A stretch of DNA of 64,000 nt, taken from contig NZ_RSCL01000008.1 in assembly GCF_003991905.1 (NCBI RefSeq), positions 186,001 through 250,000 of the forward strand, read 5' to 3'. Positions 26,714 to 35,073 of this stretch are shown here, piece after piece (position 1 is the first letter of the stretch; each line of letters starts with the position of its first letter). The DNA comes from Dulcicalothrix desertica PCC 7102. Lineage in GTDB: Bacteria; Cyanobacteriota; Cyanobacteriia; Cyanobacteriales; Nostocaceae. Made by a program: the position numbers and the translations under genes. The notes under the pieces were generated by a model. That model ran no database searches. It was given only the letters and a program-made list of their open reading frames with translations, and was not told where the DNA came from.

Positions 26714-28630
26714 TTATCTGAGATTGGCGCGTATACCCAACCTACAAACCGCACTAACTAACTCTGTAAGGTTAACGGGTTTAACGAGATGCTGCTGAAA
26801 ACCTGCTTCTAATGCTTGTTTTCTATCTTCTTCACGTGCAAAAGCAGTTAAAGCAATAGCTGGGATACGCTGTATATCTCCAGGTTGACTTCTAATTTTA
26901 CGAATTAATGAGTAACCATCCTCTTGTGGCATGGCGATATCCGATAGTAATATATCAGGTTCTAATTGAAGTAGTACGGATAATGCTTCAGAGGCAGATG
27001 CAGTAGTCGTAACCTTTGCGTCATACCCCTCAATTATTTGAGCTAGTAACTCGCGTGTATCTTTATCATCATCCACTATTAATATATGTATTCCAGAAAG
27101 TGATGGAACTTCTTCAACTTCATCTTGCTTAGATTTTTCTAACGATTCGTTTATTTCCTGACTAGGGATACTATATATAGGAAGCTCCACTGTAAATGTA
27201 GCACCTTTGCCGATACCCTCACTCTTCACGCTGACGGCGCCGTTATGCATTTCAACTAAATTACGTACTATTGCCAAACCTAAACCTAAACCATTGTGTG
27301 TGCGTGCTTTAGTGTTATCTGCTTGACGGAAGGGTTCAAATACATGTGGCAAAAAATCGGCGCCTATTCCAATTCCTGTATCTTTAACTGTAAATTGGAT
27401 AGAAGAATTAATTTGTTGCAACTCGACAAATATATGTCCACCCTGCGGAGTAAACTTAATGGCATTATTGACCAAATTTGAAATAACTTGCAGTAACCGC
27501 GCTGCATCTCCCATTATTCTACCAACCTCGGCGCCGATTTTAGACTCAAGAGTAATGGATTTTGCTTGAACTCGCGGTTTCACATCTAATAAAACACTTT
27601 GAATAATCGCTGCTATATTAATTGGTTGCTTGTTTAAACGTAATCGATTTTGAATAATGCGCGAAATATCTAATATATCTTCTATCAGCGTGTTTTGGAG
27701 ATTAGCATTTCGCTCAATAGTCTCCAAACCCTGTGCTAGCTTTGTTTCACTGACTTTTCCACTTCTGAGTATTTTTGCCCATCCCAAGATTGAAGTTAAG
27801 GGACTACGAAGTTCATGCGACACGATTGCGATAAACTGGTCTTTAATACGGTTAGCTTCACATGCTTCTCCTAAAAGCCTTTTTAATTCCTCTTTCGCAG
27901 TTGCTAACTCTGCCATGACTCTAGAACGTTCTGCTTCACGCTGCTTAGATAAGCTAATATCTTCCATCAACCCATCTATAATAACGGCGCCTTCTTTAGT
28001 TGTGACAGTTTGACTAATTCGTACCCAAATTGGGATATCATTCTCGTAACGCAAGATAATTTCCCTATCGCGTGTACCGTTGAACTCTAATTTACTCAAT
28101 ATCTCAGCATTCTGTGTGATATAACTAAAGCCAGCAAGTCGTAAAAATGCTTTATTCGCTTCGAGTAATACCCCACCTTCACCTAAACGATAAATTCCCA
28201 CATTTAAATTATCGAGCAGCGTTTGTAATCTTGATTCTAACCCTGCGACTTTACGCTGCGCTTCAACTTTATCTAAAGCTGATTTAACGGCAGCAGGTAA
28301 ACGAACGTAATGATGAGCAGATTTTAAAATATAATCATCTAACCCTAATTTCATCGCTTCCACAGCAATTTCTTGCGTACCACTTGCGGTAAACATAATT
28401 ACTGGGCAATCAGGGTATAAACTTTTAATAGCTCCCACCACGGTCAAACCATCAGTCCAGCGCAGTTCATAGTCAGTAATCGCTAAATCAAACTGCCTTG
28501 AAGATAAAGCTTTTTCTAAGTCTTGCGCTCTAAAAACTTCTTGAAGTTCTACTTCTGGAAATTCATGTTCGAGTGCATGAGTTATGAGTAAGCGGTCATC
28601 GTAGTTATCGTCAATAAGTAAAATACGCAC
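26714..28630 (-). CDS. Hybrid histidine kinase REC-PAS-HisKA-HATPase-REC
   Basis: 638 aa from GTG 28630 (VRILLIDDNYDDR); open to a TTG at 28660. First receiver: IDDN, phospho-Asp in LAITDYELRWTDG, Lys in YILKS. A PAS region (LQTLLDNLNVGIYRLGEGGV), coiled linker, then HisKA IVSHELRSPLTSILGWAKIL with the His, N-box NLVNNAIKFTPQGGH, G1 DTGIGIG and G2 GLGLGLAIVRN. A second receiver ends it: ILIVDDDKDTRELLAQI, LLSDIAMPQEDGY, QQHLVKP. It is a complete phosphorelay protein in the cytosol without membrane helices. The stop lies 57 nt before the TPR gene. Confidence 0.93.
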   Translation of the reverse strand: MRILLIDDNYDDRLLITHALEHEFPEVELQEVFRAQDLEKALSSRQFDLAITDYELRWTDGLTVVGAIKSLYPDCPVIMFTASGTQEIAVEAMKLGLDDYILKSAHHYVRLPAAVKSALDKVEAQRKVAGLESRLQTLLDNLNVGIYRLGEGGVLLEANKAFLRLAGFSYITQNAEILSKLEFNGTRDREIILRYENDIPIWVRISQTVTTKEGAVIIDGLMEDISLSKQREAERSRVMAELATAKEELKRLLGEACEANRIKDQFIAIVSHELRSPLTSILGWAKILRSGKVSETKLAQGLETIERNANLQNTLIEDILDISRIIQNRLRLNKQPINIAAIIQSVLLDVKPRVQAKSITLESKIGAEVGRIMGDAARLLQVISNLVNNAIKFTPQGGHIFVELQQINSSIQFTVKDTGIGIGADFLPHVFEPFRQADNTKARTHNGLGLGLAIVRNLVEMHNGAVSVKSEGIGKGATFTVELPIYSIPSQEINESLEKSKQDEVEEVPSLSGIHILIVDDDKDTRELLAQIIEGYDAKVTTTASASEALSVLLQLEPDILLSDIAMPQEDGYSLIRKIRSQPGDIQRIPAIALTAFAREEDRKQALEAGFQQHLVKPVNLTELVSAVCRLGIRANLR

Positions 28631-28816
28631 TTTCAACTCACCATCAATGTGCGAAAACAAACACGAGACTTTTTAAATTAAACGTAACAAATAAATGTGA
28701 ACAATAATTAATATATAAAAATTATCATATGGTTAGCATAATCTAAAATTTATTAAATTCTTAAAAATTCTTGAAAATTATATAAAGATTAAGAATATTT
28801 AAAGAACTGTTGTTAG

Positions 28817-29263
28817 TCATATAGTGATTTGTGGTTTTTCGTTAAAAATTATCCAATGTAAATTGAGAGTTTTAACTATTTCCACTAAATCATTAAAAGC
28901 AACAGGTTTGACTATGTAAGCATTTACACCTAAGTCGTAAACATTGTTAATATCTATATATTCTTGAGAAGCAGTCAGAACAACAACAGGTAAGCGTTTG
29001 AGACCAGGTTGTTGTCGTAACCACATTAAAACTTCAGCCCCTGACCGACGTGGTAGTTTCAAGTCGAGTAAAATCAGCACAGGTAGAGGATAACTATTAC
29101 GGTCATTATAAGGCGCCTGTCCCGATAAGTACAGTACTGCGGCATCACCATCGTTAACAACTTGTAGCGGGTTGGCAATTCCTGCCTTACGAACCGCACG
29201 TTGCATTAACAAAACATCTTTAGGATTGTCTTCTATCAATAATATAGTGTCTTGACTACTCAT
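28817..29263 (-). CDS. Single-domain response regulator (Rcp1-like)
   Basis: 148 aa. ILLIEDNPKDVLLMQRAVRK with the acidic pair, phospho-Asp in LILLDLKLPRRSG, Thr in VVVLTASQEY and Lys in AYIVKPVAF. It is of the Rcp type that works with phytochrome-like or PAS kinases, with the typical inserted loop after beta-3. No output domain. It lies between two sensor kinases on the same strand, so it is probably their phosphoacceptor. Confidence 0.93.
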   Translation of the reverse strand: MSSQDTILLIEDNPKDVLLMQRAVRKAGIANPLQVVNDGDAAVLYLSGQAPYNDRNSYPLPVLILLDLKLPRRSGAEVLMWLRQQPGLKRLPVVVLTASQEYIDINNVYDLGVNAYIVKPVAFNDLVEIVKTLNLHWIIFNEKPQITI

Positions 29264-29307
29264 TTATTCAAAGTTAGGGGTTAGGAGTATTACTAAGCAC
29301 TCAGTAC

Positions 29308-30822
29308 TCAGCACTCAGCACTAAATTCGATCCAAAATTGACTACCCTGTCCTGGCTGTGATTCTACACCAACATGGGCGCCCAAACGCTCGGCGCCTTT
29401 ACGGACGATAGCTAGACCGATACCAGTACCGGGATATTCGTCATTGCTATGTAAGCGCGTAAATACAGTGAATATACGCTCTTGATAGTTCTGAGCAATT
29501 CCAATCCCATTATCTTCTATCCAGAGACGTATTTTATTAAAAGTGTACTCGGTATATATTCGCACCACAGGTTTAACTTCGGGAGCAACAAATTTTATCG
29601 CATTATTTACTAAGTTAGAAATAATTTGAATTAAAATGGTATAATTGCCAATCACTTCAGGTAAAGGTTCTTCGACTTGTACTGTTGCTTGTCTGTGCTG
29701 TATTGTTGATTCTAACTGCATTAATACTTCTGCGACTACACAAGACAAATCAATAAGTCTTAATGGTAACTCGCTACGACTAATACGGCTGTACGTCAAC
29801 AAATCATCAATAAGTCTGAAAGCAGACTGTGAGCTAATAATAATACGCTGTAAATATTGTTTTTGACGCTCTGGCTCAAGTTGTTGATTTTGCAGTATTG
29901 TACCAAATCCTTGAATTGCACGTAGTGGTGAGCGCAAGTCATGAGAAACCGAGTAACTAAATGTTTCTAAATCTTGGTTTGCAATGATTAACTTTTGATT
30001 TGTTTCATCTAGCGCACGATTTGTAGCTTCGAGTTCAACAGTACGTTCAATTACTCGCTGTTCTAAAATTGAGTTTAGCTGCTGTCTTTCGAGTTCAACT
30101 TGCTTACGTGTAGTAATATCTTCAATCAAGCCATCAAGTACCTTTTCTTTATCAATCTCATTCATAGTTATACTTAAAGCTATCCAAATAAATGTACTAT
30201 CAGGACGTTGCAATTCAATTTCTAGCTCTTGCTGTGGTTCTGGTAGCTCTTCTAAGATTGAGTAGTATTCGCGAATGTTCAGTATATCTCTGGTTTGTAA
30301 TTGTGCTAAATTATCTATGCCTAGCAATTTGAGAAAAACTGTATTGCTTTCAATGTAATTGCCATTACTGTTTGCCCTAAACGTTCCTATCTGCAACTGA
30401 TTGAGTAATCTACGCAACTGAATTTCTAATAACTCAGAAGAGCGTCGATTTTCTAAGCGTTCAATCGCAATGCGTAATGAGATTGGTAATTTAATATACT
30501 TAGATTGCGATTTGAGAACATAATCGTCCAATCCAGACTTCATTGCTTCAACGGCAATTTCCTCGCTACCTGTACCAGTAAACATAATTACAGGGCAGTA
30601 AGGGTATAACTGTTTAACAGTTCTTAAAATATCAAGTCCAGTAGTCCAACGTAGGTCATAATCAGTAACAACAGCATTGAATTGTTTTGCTGTGATAGCA
30701 GCAGCTAATTCCTTTTCATCAAGAATTTCTTGAATCTCAATTTGAGCAAATTCGCGCTTTAGTTCTCGAATTACCAATGCACGGTCTGCTTTGTTATCAT
30801 CAATAACTAAGACATGGAGCAT
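29308..30822 (-). CDS. REC-PAS-histidine kinase
   Basis: 504 aa. N-terminal receiver (HVLVIDDNKADRALVIREL; Asp in AVVTDYDLRWTTG; YVLKSQSKYIKLP), PAS region, then HisKA YSVSHDLRSPLRAIQGFGTI, N-box NLVNNAIKFV, DNGIGIAQNYQERIF and GTGIGLAIVRK. Its receiver and PAS are clearly paralogous to those of the hybrid kinase two genes downstream (DY(E/D)LRWT, EEIAVEAMK-GLDDY). No second receiver. ATG 30822. Bacteriophytochrome-type kinase core. Confidence 0.93.
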   Translation of the reverse strand: MLHVLVIDDNKADRALVIRELKREFAQIEIQEILDEKELAAAITAKQFNAVVTDYDLRWTTGLDILRTVKQLYPYCPVIMFTGTGSEEIAVEAMKSGLDDYVLKSQSKYIKLPISLRIAIERLENRRSSELLEIQLRRLLNQLQIGTFRANSNGNYIESNTVFLKLLGIDNLAQLQTRDILNIREYYSILEELPEPQQELEIELQRPDSTFIWIALSITMNEIDKEKVLDGLIEDITTRKQVELERQQLNSILEQRVIERTVELEATNRALDETNQKLIIANQDLETFSYSVSHDLRSPLRAIQGFGTILQNQQLEPERQKQYLQRIIISSQSAFRLIDDLLTYSRISRSELPLRLIDLSCVVAEVLMQLESTIQHRQATVQVEEPLPEVIGNYTILIQIISNLVNNAIKFVAPEVKPVVRIYTEYTFNKIRLWIEDNGIGIAQNYQERIFTVFTRLHSNDEYPGTGIGLAIVRKGAERLGAHVGVESQPGQGSQFWIEFSAEC

Positions 30823-30836
30823 TTTACTACTAATAC

Positions 30837-30949
30837 GTGTACGGGCGGGTTCACCGATATTTTCAATTATTTACCAGGATATAGTGTACGGGCGGGTTCA
30901 CCGATATTTTCAATTATTTACCAGGATATAGGTAAACCCGCCCCTACAC
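30837..30949. repeat. 47-bp perfect tandem duplication within a GC-rich inverted repeat
   Basis: 30837-30883 and 30884-30930 are identical (GTGTACGGGCGGGTTCACC... to ...ACCAGGATATA). The arm GGTAAACCCGCCCCTACAC (30931-30949) pairs with the start of either copy. It separates the two kinase genes and is related to the repeats at 6734 and 38211. Confidence 0.85.
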
Positions 30950-33136
30950 CCTTTTGATCAATTCAATCCAGAATCTACTGCCACTATTAACTTGTGATTC
31001 TACCCCAACTTTGCCGCCCATACGTTCTACGGCTTTCCGTACAATAGCTAAACCGATACCTGTACCTGGATAAGATTCTGCACCGTGTAAGCGTTCAAAA
31101 ACACGGAAAATTCTTTCTTGGTGTTCGGGTGCAATACCTATACCGTTGTCTTCAACCCATAAATATACCGAATTTTGCTGTTTGCGTGCGTATATATGTA
31201 CTTTTGGCTGTATTGCTGGTTCTACAAATTTAATGGCATTGCTAATTAAATTTGTAATTACTTGCATCAATGTCGGACGATGCGCCATTACTGATGGTAA
31301 CGTGTCTATTGTAATTAAGGCATGTTTTTCTTTGATAGAGGCGCCAAGTTGTTTCAATGCTTCTTGGACGATGCTATTCAAATCTACTTGTTGTAGTTCT
31401 ATTTGAACGCGCGTTAAACGACTGTATGATAATAAGTCGGCGATGAGAGCATCCATTTGAACGGCGCCTTCGGTTATATATTGAATATATTCCTGTGCAA
31501 TTTCGTCAAGTTGGTCAGCGTAGTCTTCTTGTAAAGCTTGAGCAAAACCCTGCATCGTTCTTAACGGCGCCCGTAAATCGTGAGATATTGAATAAGCAAA
31601 AGCCTCCATTTCAGAATTCACTTCTTGTAATTGTAAAGTGCGTTCTTGGACTCGTTGCTCTAATGTCTCATTAAGTAGCTGAATTTCTGCCTCTTTATAC
31701 TTGCGTTCGGTGACATCTTCTGCTATACCAGCAACTCGATAAATTTCTCCTTCTTGATTGCGAATCGGAAAACCTCGGTCTTGTATCCAGCGCACCTCAC
31801 CATCTGGACGAATTATCCGGTACTCTATATTTAACGTTCCACGATGTATATTTTCTCGGTGTAGTTCTGCATGACGCTGTTTATCATCTGGATGAATAGC
31901 CTCACTCCACCCCATAGGATTATTTTGAAGACTGTCAATTGTGCGTCCCCAAATTCTCTCATATGCGGGACTAACATAAATTAATTGGCCGTTACGTGGG
32001 TCAAAAATCCAAAAAACTTCATGAATGCTTTCTGCTAGCTGGCGAAATTTCTCATCGCTGCTGCGTAATTCTGCTTCGGTTGTTTTTAACTGGGTAACAT
32101 CATAGAACGTTGCAACCGCAGCAACAATTTTATTAGACTCGCGAACAGGTGTAGAGCTAATATATACAACTTTCTCGCTACCATCGGGTTGAGGATACCT
32201 AAATTCTTCATCTACAACACATTCCCCTGTGGTCAAAGCGCGAACCATTGGATACTCATGAGCTTCGTAGGGTCGTCCATCTGGGTGTAAAGCTTGGTAT
32301 TCGCTATAATCATCCATACTTTCTGTTGCAACAAGTGCGTGTCCTAAAATCTTTTCTGCTTGCTTGTTACCAAGAATTAATTTTCCTTCATTATCTGCTA
32401 TTGCGGCGCCTACAGGTAATTGTTGCATCATCGTTTCCAAACGATTACGTTCTGCCTGCAACTCAGAGAAAAGCTGATTTTGCTTAGTTTGCTCTTGATG
32501 CCGAAGAATTCTATCACGACGAAATAAGTAATAAATAATTCCTATTCCTAGTATATTTACGCTATTCGTTATAACTGAAGATAATAATGTACTATCAATA
32601 CTAGCTTTAGACTCAGCATTACGTAGCTGCAACAGTTTATTTTCTTCGAGTTGCAACGAAGCTATTTGGCGCCGAATTTTATCCATTATCAGCTTACCTC
32701 GATTGCTTCGCAGTAGTTGCAAAGCAGCCTGTTGTCCTTGAGTTCGCTGAATATCAATAGTACCTTCAAGCTCAGTTAACTTTGTATCTACAGACTTTTT
32801 TAAATCAACAATCCGTTGCTGCTGTTGAGGGTTATCGCTCGTTAGCTGCTGCAAACCAGCAATTTGTTGATTAACTGTATTAATAGCAGTCTTATAAGGT
32901 TCTAAATAACGGTCATCACCTACAAGTAAATAACCACGTTGCCCAGTTTCCGCGTCTTTAAGCATAGACAAAGTTTTCTCAAGTGTACTAATTACCTCAT
33001 GTGTATGAGCAACCGACCGTTCATTCTGAACTACTTTCAAAGTATTACGATAGGAAAGCGCTGCATTAAAAATAACTAGTAACAGCGTTAACCCTAAACC
33101 AAGATTAATCTGTCGTCGAATCAATGGTAGCTTCAT
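30944..33136 (-). CDS. CHASE3-PAS-PAS histidine kinase, membrane bound
   Basis: 730 aa from ATG 33136 (GTG 33166 is possible). TM1 RRQINLGLGLTLLLVIFNAA, then a CHASE3 sensor (LSMLKDAETGQRGYLLVGDD, about 45-180), TM2 SSVITNSVNILGIGIIYYLF, and two PAS domains (MMQQLPVGAAIADNEGKLIL; FRQLAESIHEVFWIFDPRNG), the second with a PAC tail RWIQDRGFPIRNQEGEIYRV. Kinase core: YSISHDLRAPLRTMQGFAQA, NLISNAIKFVEP, DNGIGIAPEHQERIF, GTGIGLAIVRK. It detects an external signal through CHASE3. The stop TGA lies near the GC-rich repeat. It is first in the two-component block. Confidence 0.94.
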   Translation of the reverse strand: MKLPLIRRQINLGLGLTLLLVIFNAALSYRNTLKVVQNERSVAHTHEVISTLEKTLSMLKDAETGQRGYLLVGDDRYLEPYKTAINTVNQQIAGLQQLTSDNPQQQQRIVDLKKSVDTKLTELEGTIDIQRTQGQQAALQLLRSNRGKLIMDKIRRQIASLQLEENKLLQLRNAESKASIDSTLLSSVITNSVNILGIGIIYYLFRRDRILRHQEQTKQNQLFSELQAERNRLETMMQQLPVGAAIADNEGKLILGNKQAEKILGHALVATESMDDYSEYQALHPDGRPYEAHEYPMVRALTTGECVVDEEFRYPQPDGSEKVVYISSTPVRESNKIVAAVATFYDVTQLKTTEAELRSSDEKFRQLAESIHEVFWIFDPRNGQLIYVSPAYERIWGRTIDSLQNNPMGWSEAIHPDDKQRHAELHRENIHRGTLNIEYRIIRPDGEVRWIQDRGFPIRNQEGEIYRVAGIAEDVTERKYKEAEIQLLNETLEQRVQERTLQLQEVNSEMEAFAYSISHDLRAPLRTMQGFAQALQEDYADQLDEIAQEYIQYITEGAVQMDALIADLLSYSRLTRVQIELQQVDLNSIVQEALKQLGASIKEKHALITIDTLPSVMAHRPTLMQVITNLISNAIKFVEPAIQPKVHIYARKQQNSVYLWVEDNGIGIAPEHQERIFRVFERLHGAESYPGTGIGLAIVRKAVERMGGKVGVESQVNSGSRFWIELIKRV

Positions 33137-33209
33137 GCCTGAAGAGGGGGAAGGGGTAATTTTCACCTGATACTATTTTAAATTGGCGCCGATAGATAAA
33201 CGTGAATTA

Positions 33210-33335
33210 GCAACGGATGAGAGCGGATGTAAGGGATTATTTATTTTGTGAAAATAGTAACCATTATTTATGGTACCTTAAAAAGACTTCCTGAATTGTA
33301 TAAATCATCCGTTATATCCGTTTATCATCCGTTGC
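33210..33335. repeat. MITE-like inverted repeat, GCAACGGAT family (copy 2)
   Basis: Left end GCAACGGATGAGAGCGGATG, right end CATCCGTTATATCC...CATCCGTTGC. Same family as 16841-16941. It lies between the divergent CHASE3 kinase and XPB-like helicase genes, whose promoters must be in or beside it. Confidence 0.75.
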
Positions 33336-33386
33336 CACTTTTGCGCTATTAGTAATAAATAGATACAACAACGCTCACCGCGAAAA

Positions 33387-34898
33387 ATGGCTCGCACCCC
33401 TACTTTAACTTTTGATCGTGGCACATTGATTTTACATCCACCACCTAGGGGCAGAAGTTGGATGGATTTTGCCACATGGGATGACCGGGTAGAAAAATTC
33501 CGTATACCCGCGATTCAATACCGCGCGCTTGTCGAATCACTACAAGCGGAGAATACTATTTTTAACGATGATGCTAAAGCGTTTTACCAGGTGGACTTGG
33601 TAGCGAGTCTTGAAATGGAACCTTACCAGCACCAAAGTGAAGCGCTAGCAGCGTGGAAGTTGGCAGGTAGGCAAGGTGTTGTTGTGCTTCCAACAGCAGC
33701 AGGAAAGACGTATTTAGCGCAAATGGCAATGCAAGCGACACCACGAACTACATTAATAGTGGTGCCAACGTTAGATTTAATGCATCAGTGGTACGCGCAT
33801 CTTAAAGCAGCGTTTCCAGATGCGGATGTGGGTTTATTAGGAGGAGGTTCGCGCGATAAAAGTTCTATATTAGTAGCGACATATGATAGTGCCGCAATTC
33901 ATGCGGAAACGATAGGTAGTATGTACGCGCTAATTATTTTCGATGAATGTCACCATTTACCGACTGATTTTAATAGGGTAATTGCGGAGTATGCTATTGC
34001 TCCTTATCGACTGGGTTTATCGGCAACTCCTGAACGTACCGATGGTAAACACGCTGATTTAAATATTTTGATTGGTAAGGAGGTTTATCGCAAGCGCGCG
34101 GAAGATTTAGCAGGGAAAGCTTTAGCTGAACACGAAATCGTCCAAATTAAGGTGAAATTATCGCAGCATGAGCGGGAAAGATATAATAAATTAATGCAAA
34201 TTCGCAACGATTTTTTAAGAGAATCAAAAATATCTTTGGGCAGCATTCAAGGATGGCAACATTTTGTCATGGCTTCCGCTCGGTCGCAAGCTGGACGCAA
34301 AGCGATGTTAGCGCACCGGGAAGCGAAGGAGATTGCTTTGGGTACTGATGGTAAAATTAGAATTCTCACCGATTTGTTAGCAGAGCATTATCCAGACAGG
34401 ATATTAATTTTTACTGCTGATAATAATACTGTGTATAAAATTTCTAATGAATTTTTAATTCCTGCGATTACTCATCAAACTCCTGTGAAGGAACGACATG
34501 AGATTTTGACTAAGTTTAAAGAAGGTGAGTTTAAGAGTTTGGTTGCTTCTCATGTGTTGAATGAAGGGGTGGATGTGCCTGCTGCACGAATAGCAATTAT
34601 TTTGTCTGGCACTGGGTCTGTACGGGAATATACGCAGAGGTTGGGGCGGGTGTTGAGAAAGGGTCAGGAAGCTAATAAGCAAGCGATTTTATATGAGGTG
34701 GTGACGGAAGATACTAGCGAGGAAGGAACATCCGCAAGAAGAAGGAATGAACCACAAAGAACACAAAGGACTCAAAGCAAAGAGGGGGAGAAGAAAGGAG
34801 ATTTAAAGGTTGTGTATGGTACTGGGCAAAAGAAAACTCCGCGCGCTGCTGAACAGTTAGGTTTATGGAATGATTCAGGAGATACACCTAATTTTTAA
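33387..34898 (+). CDS. XPB-like superfamily 2 DNA helicase
   Basis: 503 aa. Helicase motifs: Q-like EPYQHQSEALAAW, Walker A LPTAAGKTYLA, TTLIVVPTLDLMHQWY, Walker B IIFDECHHLP (DEcH), LGLSATPERTDG (motif III), ILIFTADNNTVYKI, SHVLNEGVDVPAARIAIILS (V) and REYTQRLGRVLRKG (VI). An N-terminal domain of ~75 residues precedes the core. The order and DEcH box fit archaeal/bacterial XPB-type helicases (DNA repair). The C-terminal tail holds RNEPQRTQRTQSKEG, which is a translated copy of a dispersed repeat (ACCACAAAGAACACAAAGGA). ATG 33387. A Bax1-type nuclease gene lies 3.4 kb downstream. Confidence 0.93.
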   Translation: MARTPTLTFDRGTLILHPPPRGRSWMDFATWDDRVEKFRIPAIQYRALVESLQAENTIFNDDAKAFYQVDLVASLEMEPYQHQSEALAAWKLAGRQGVVVLPTAAGKTYLAQMAMQATPRTTLIVVPTLDLMHQWYAHLKAAFPDADVGLLGGGSRDKSSILVATYDSAAIHAETIGSMYALIIFDECHHLPTDFNRVIAEYAIAPYRLGLSATPERTDGKHADLNILIGKEVYRKRAEDLAGKALAEHEIVQIKVKLSQHERERYNKLMQIRNDFLRESKISLGSIQGWQHFVMASARSQAGRKAMLAHREAKEIALGTDGKIRILTDLLAEHYPDRILIFTADNNTVYKISNEFLIPAITHQTPVKERHEILTKFKEGEFKSLVASHVLNEGVDVPAARIAIILSGTGSVREYTQRLGRVLRKGQEANKQAILYEVVTEDTSEEGTSARRRNEPQRTQRTQSKEGEKKGDLKVVYGTGQKKTPRAAEQLGLWNDSGDTPNF

Positions 34899-34908
34899 AA
34901 TACTTACG

Positions 34909-34931
34909 TATGGTGGGCAGTGCCCACCATA
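34909..34931. terminator. TGGTGGGCAGTGCCCACCA palindrome after the helicase
   Basis: A perfect 19-bp core palindrome followed by AATTTTATT on the plus strand. A copy of the intergenic GGGCA family, placed as a terminator. Confidence 0.55.
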
Positions 34932-35073
34932 ATTTTATTATGTATAATTACATAATTTATGAAAATTGCTTAAGGGTTTGTGTTTGATGTTTGGTTTAAG
35001 GCGCCACACGGGATAACTAGGACAAGAAGTGATTATCGCTTCTTGGAGTTTTATTAATTCGGTATGGTGTAGG

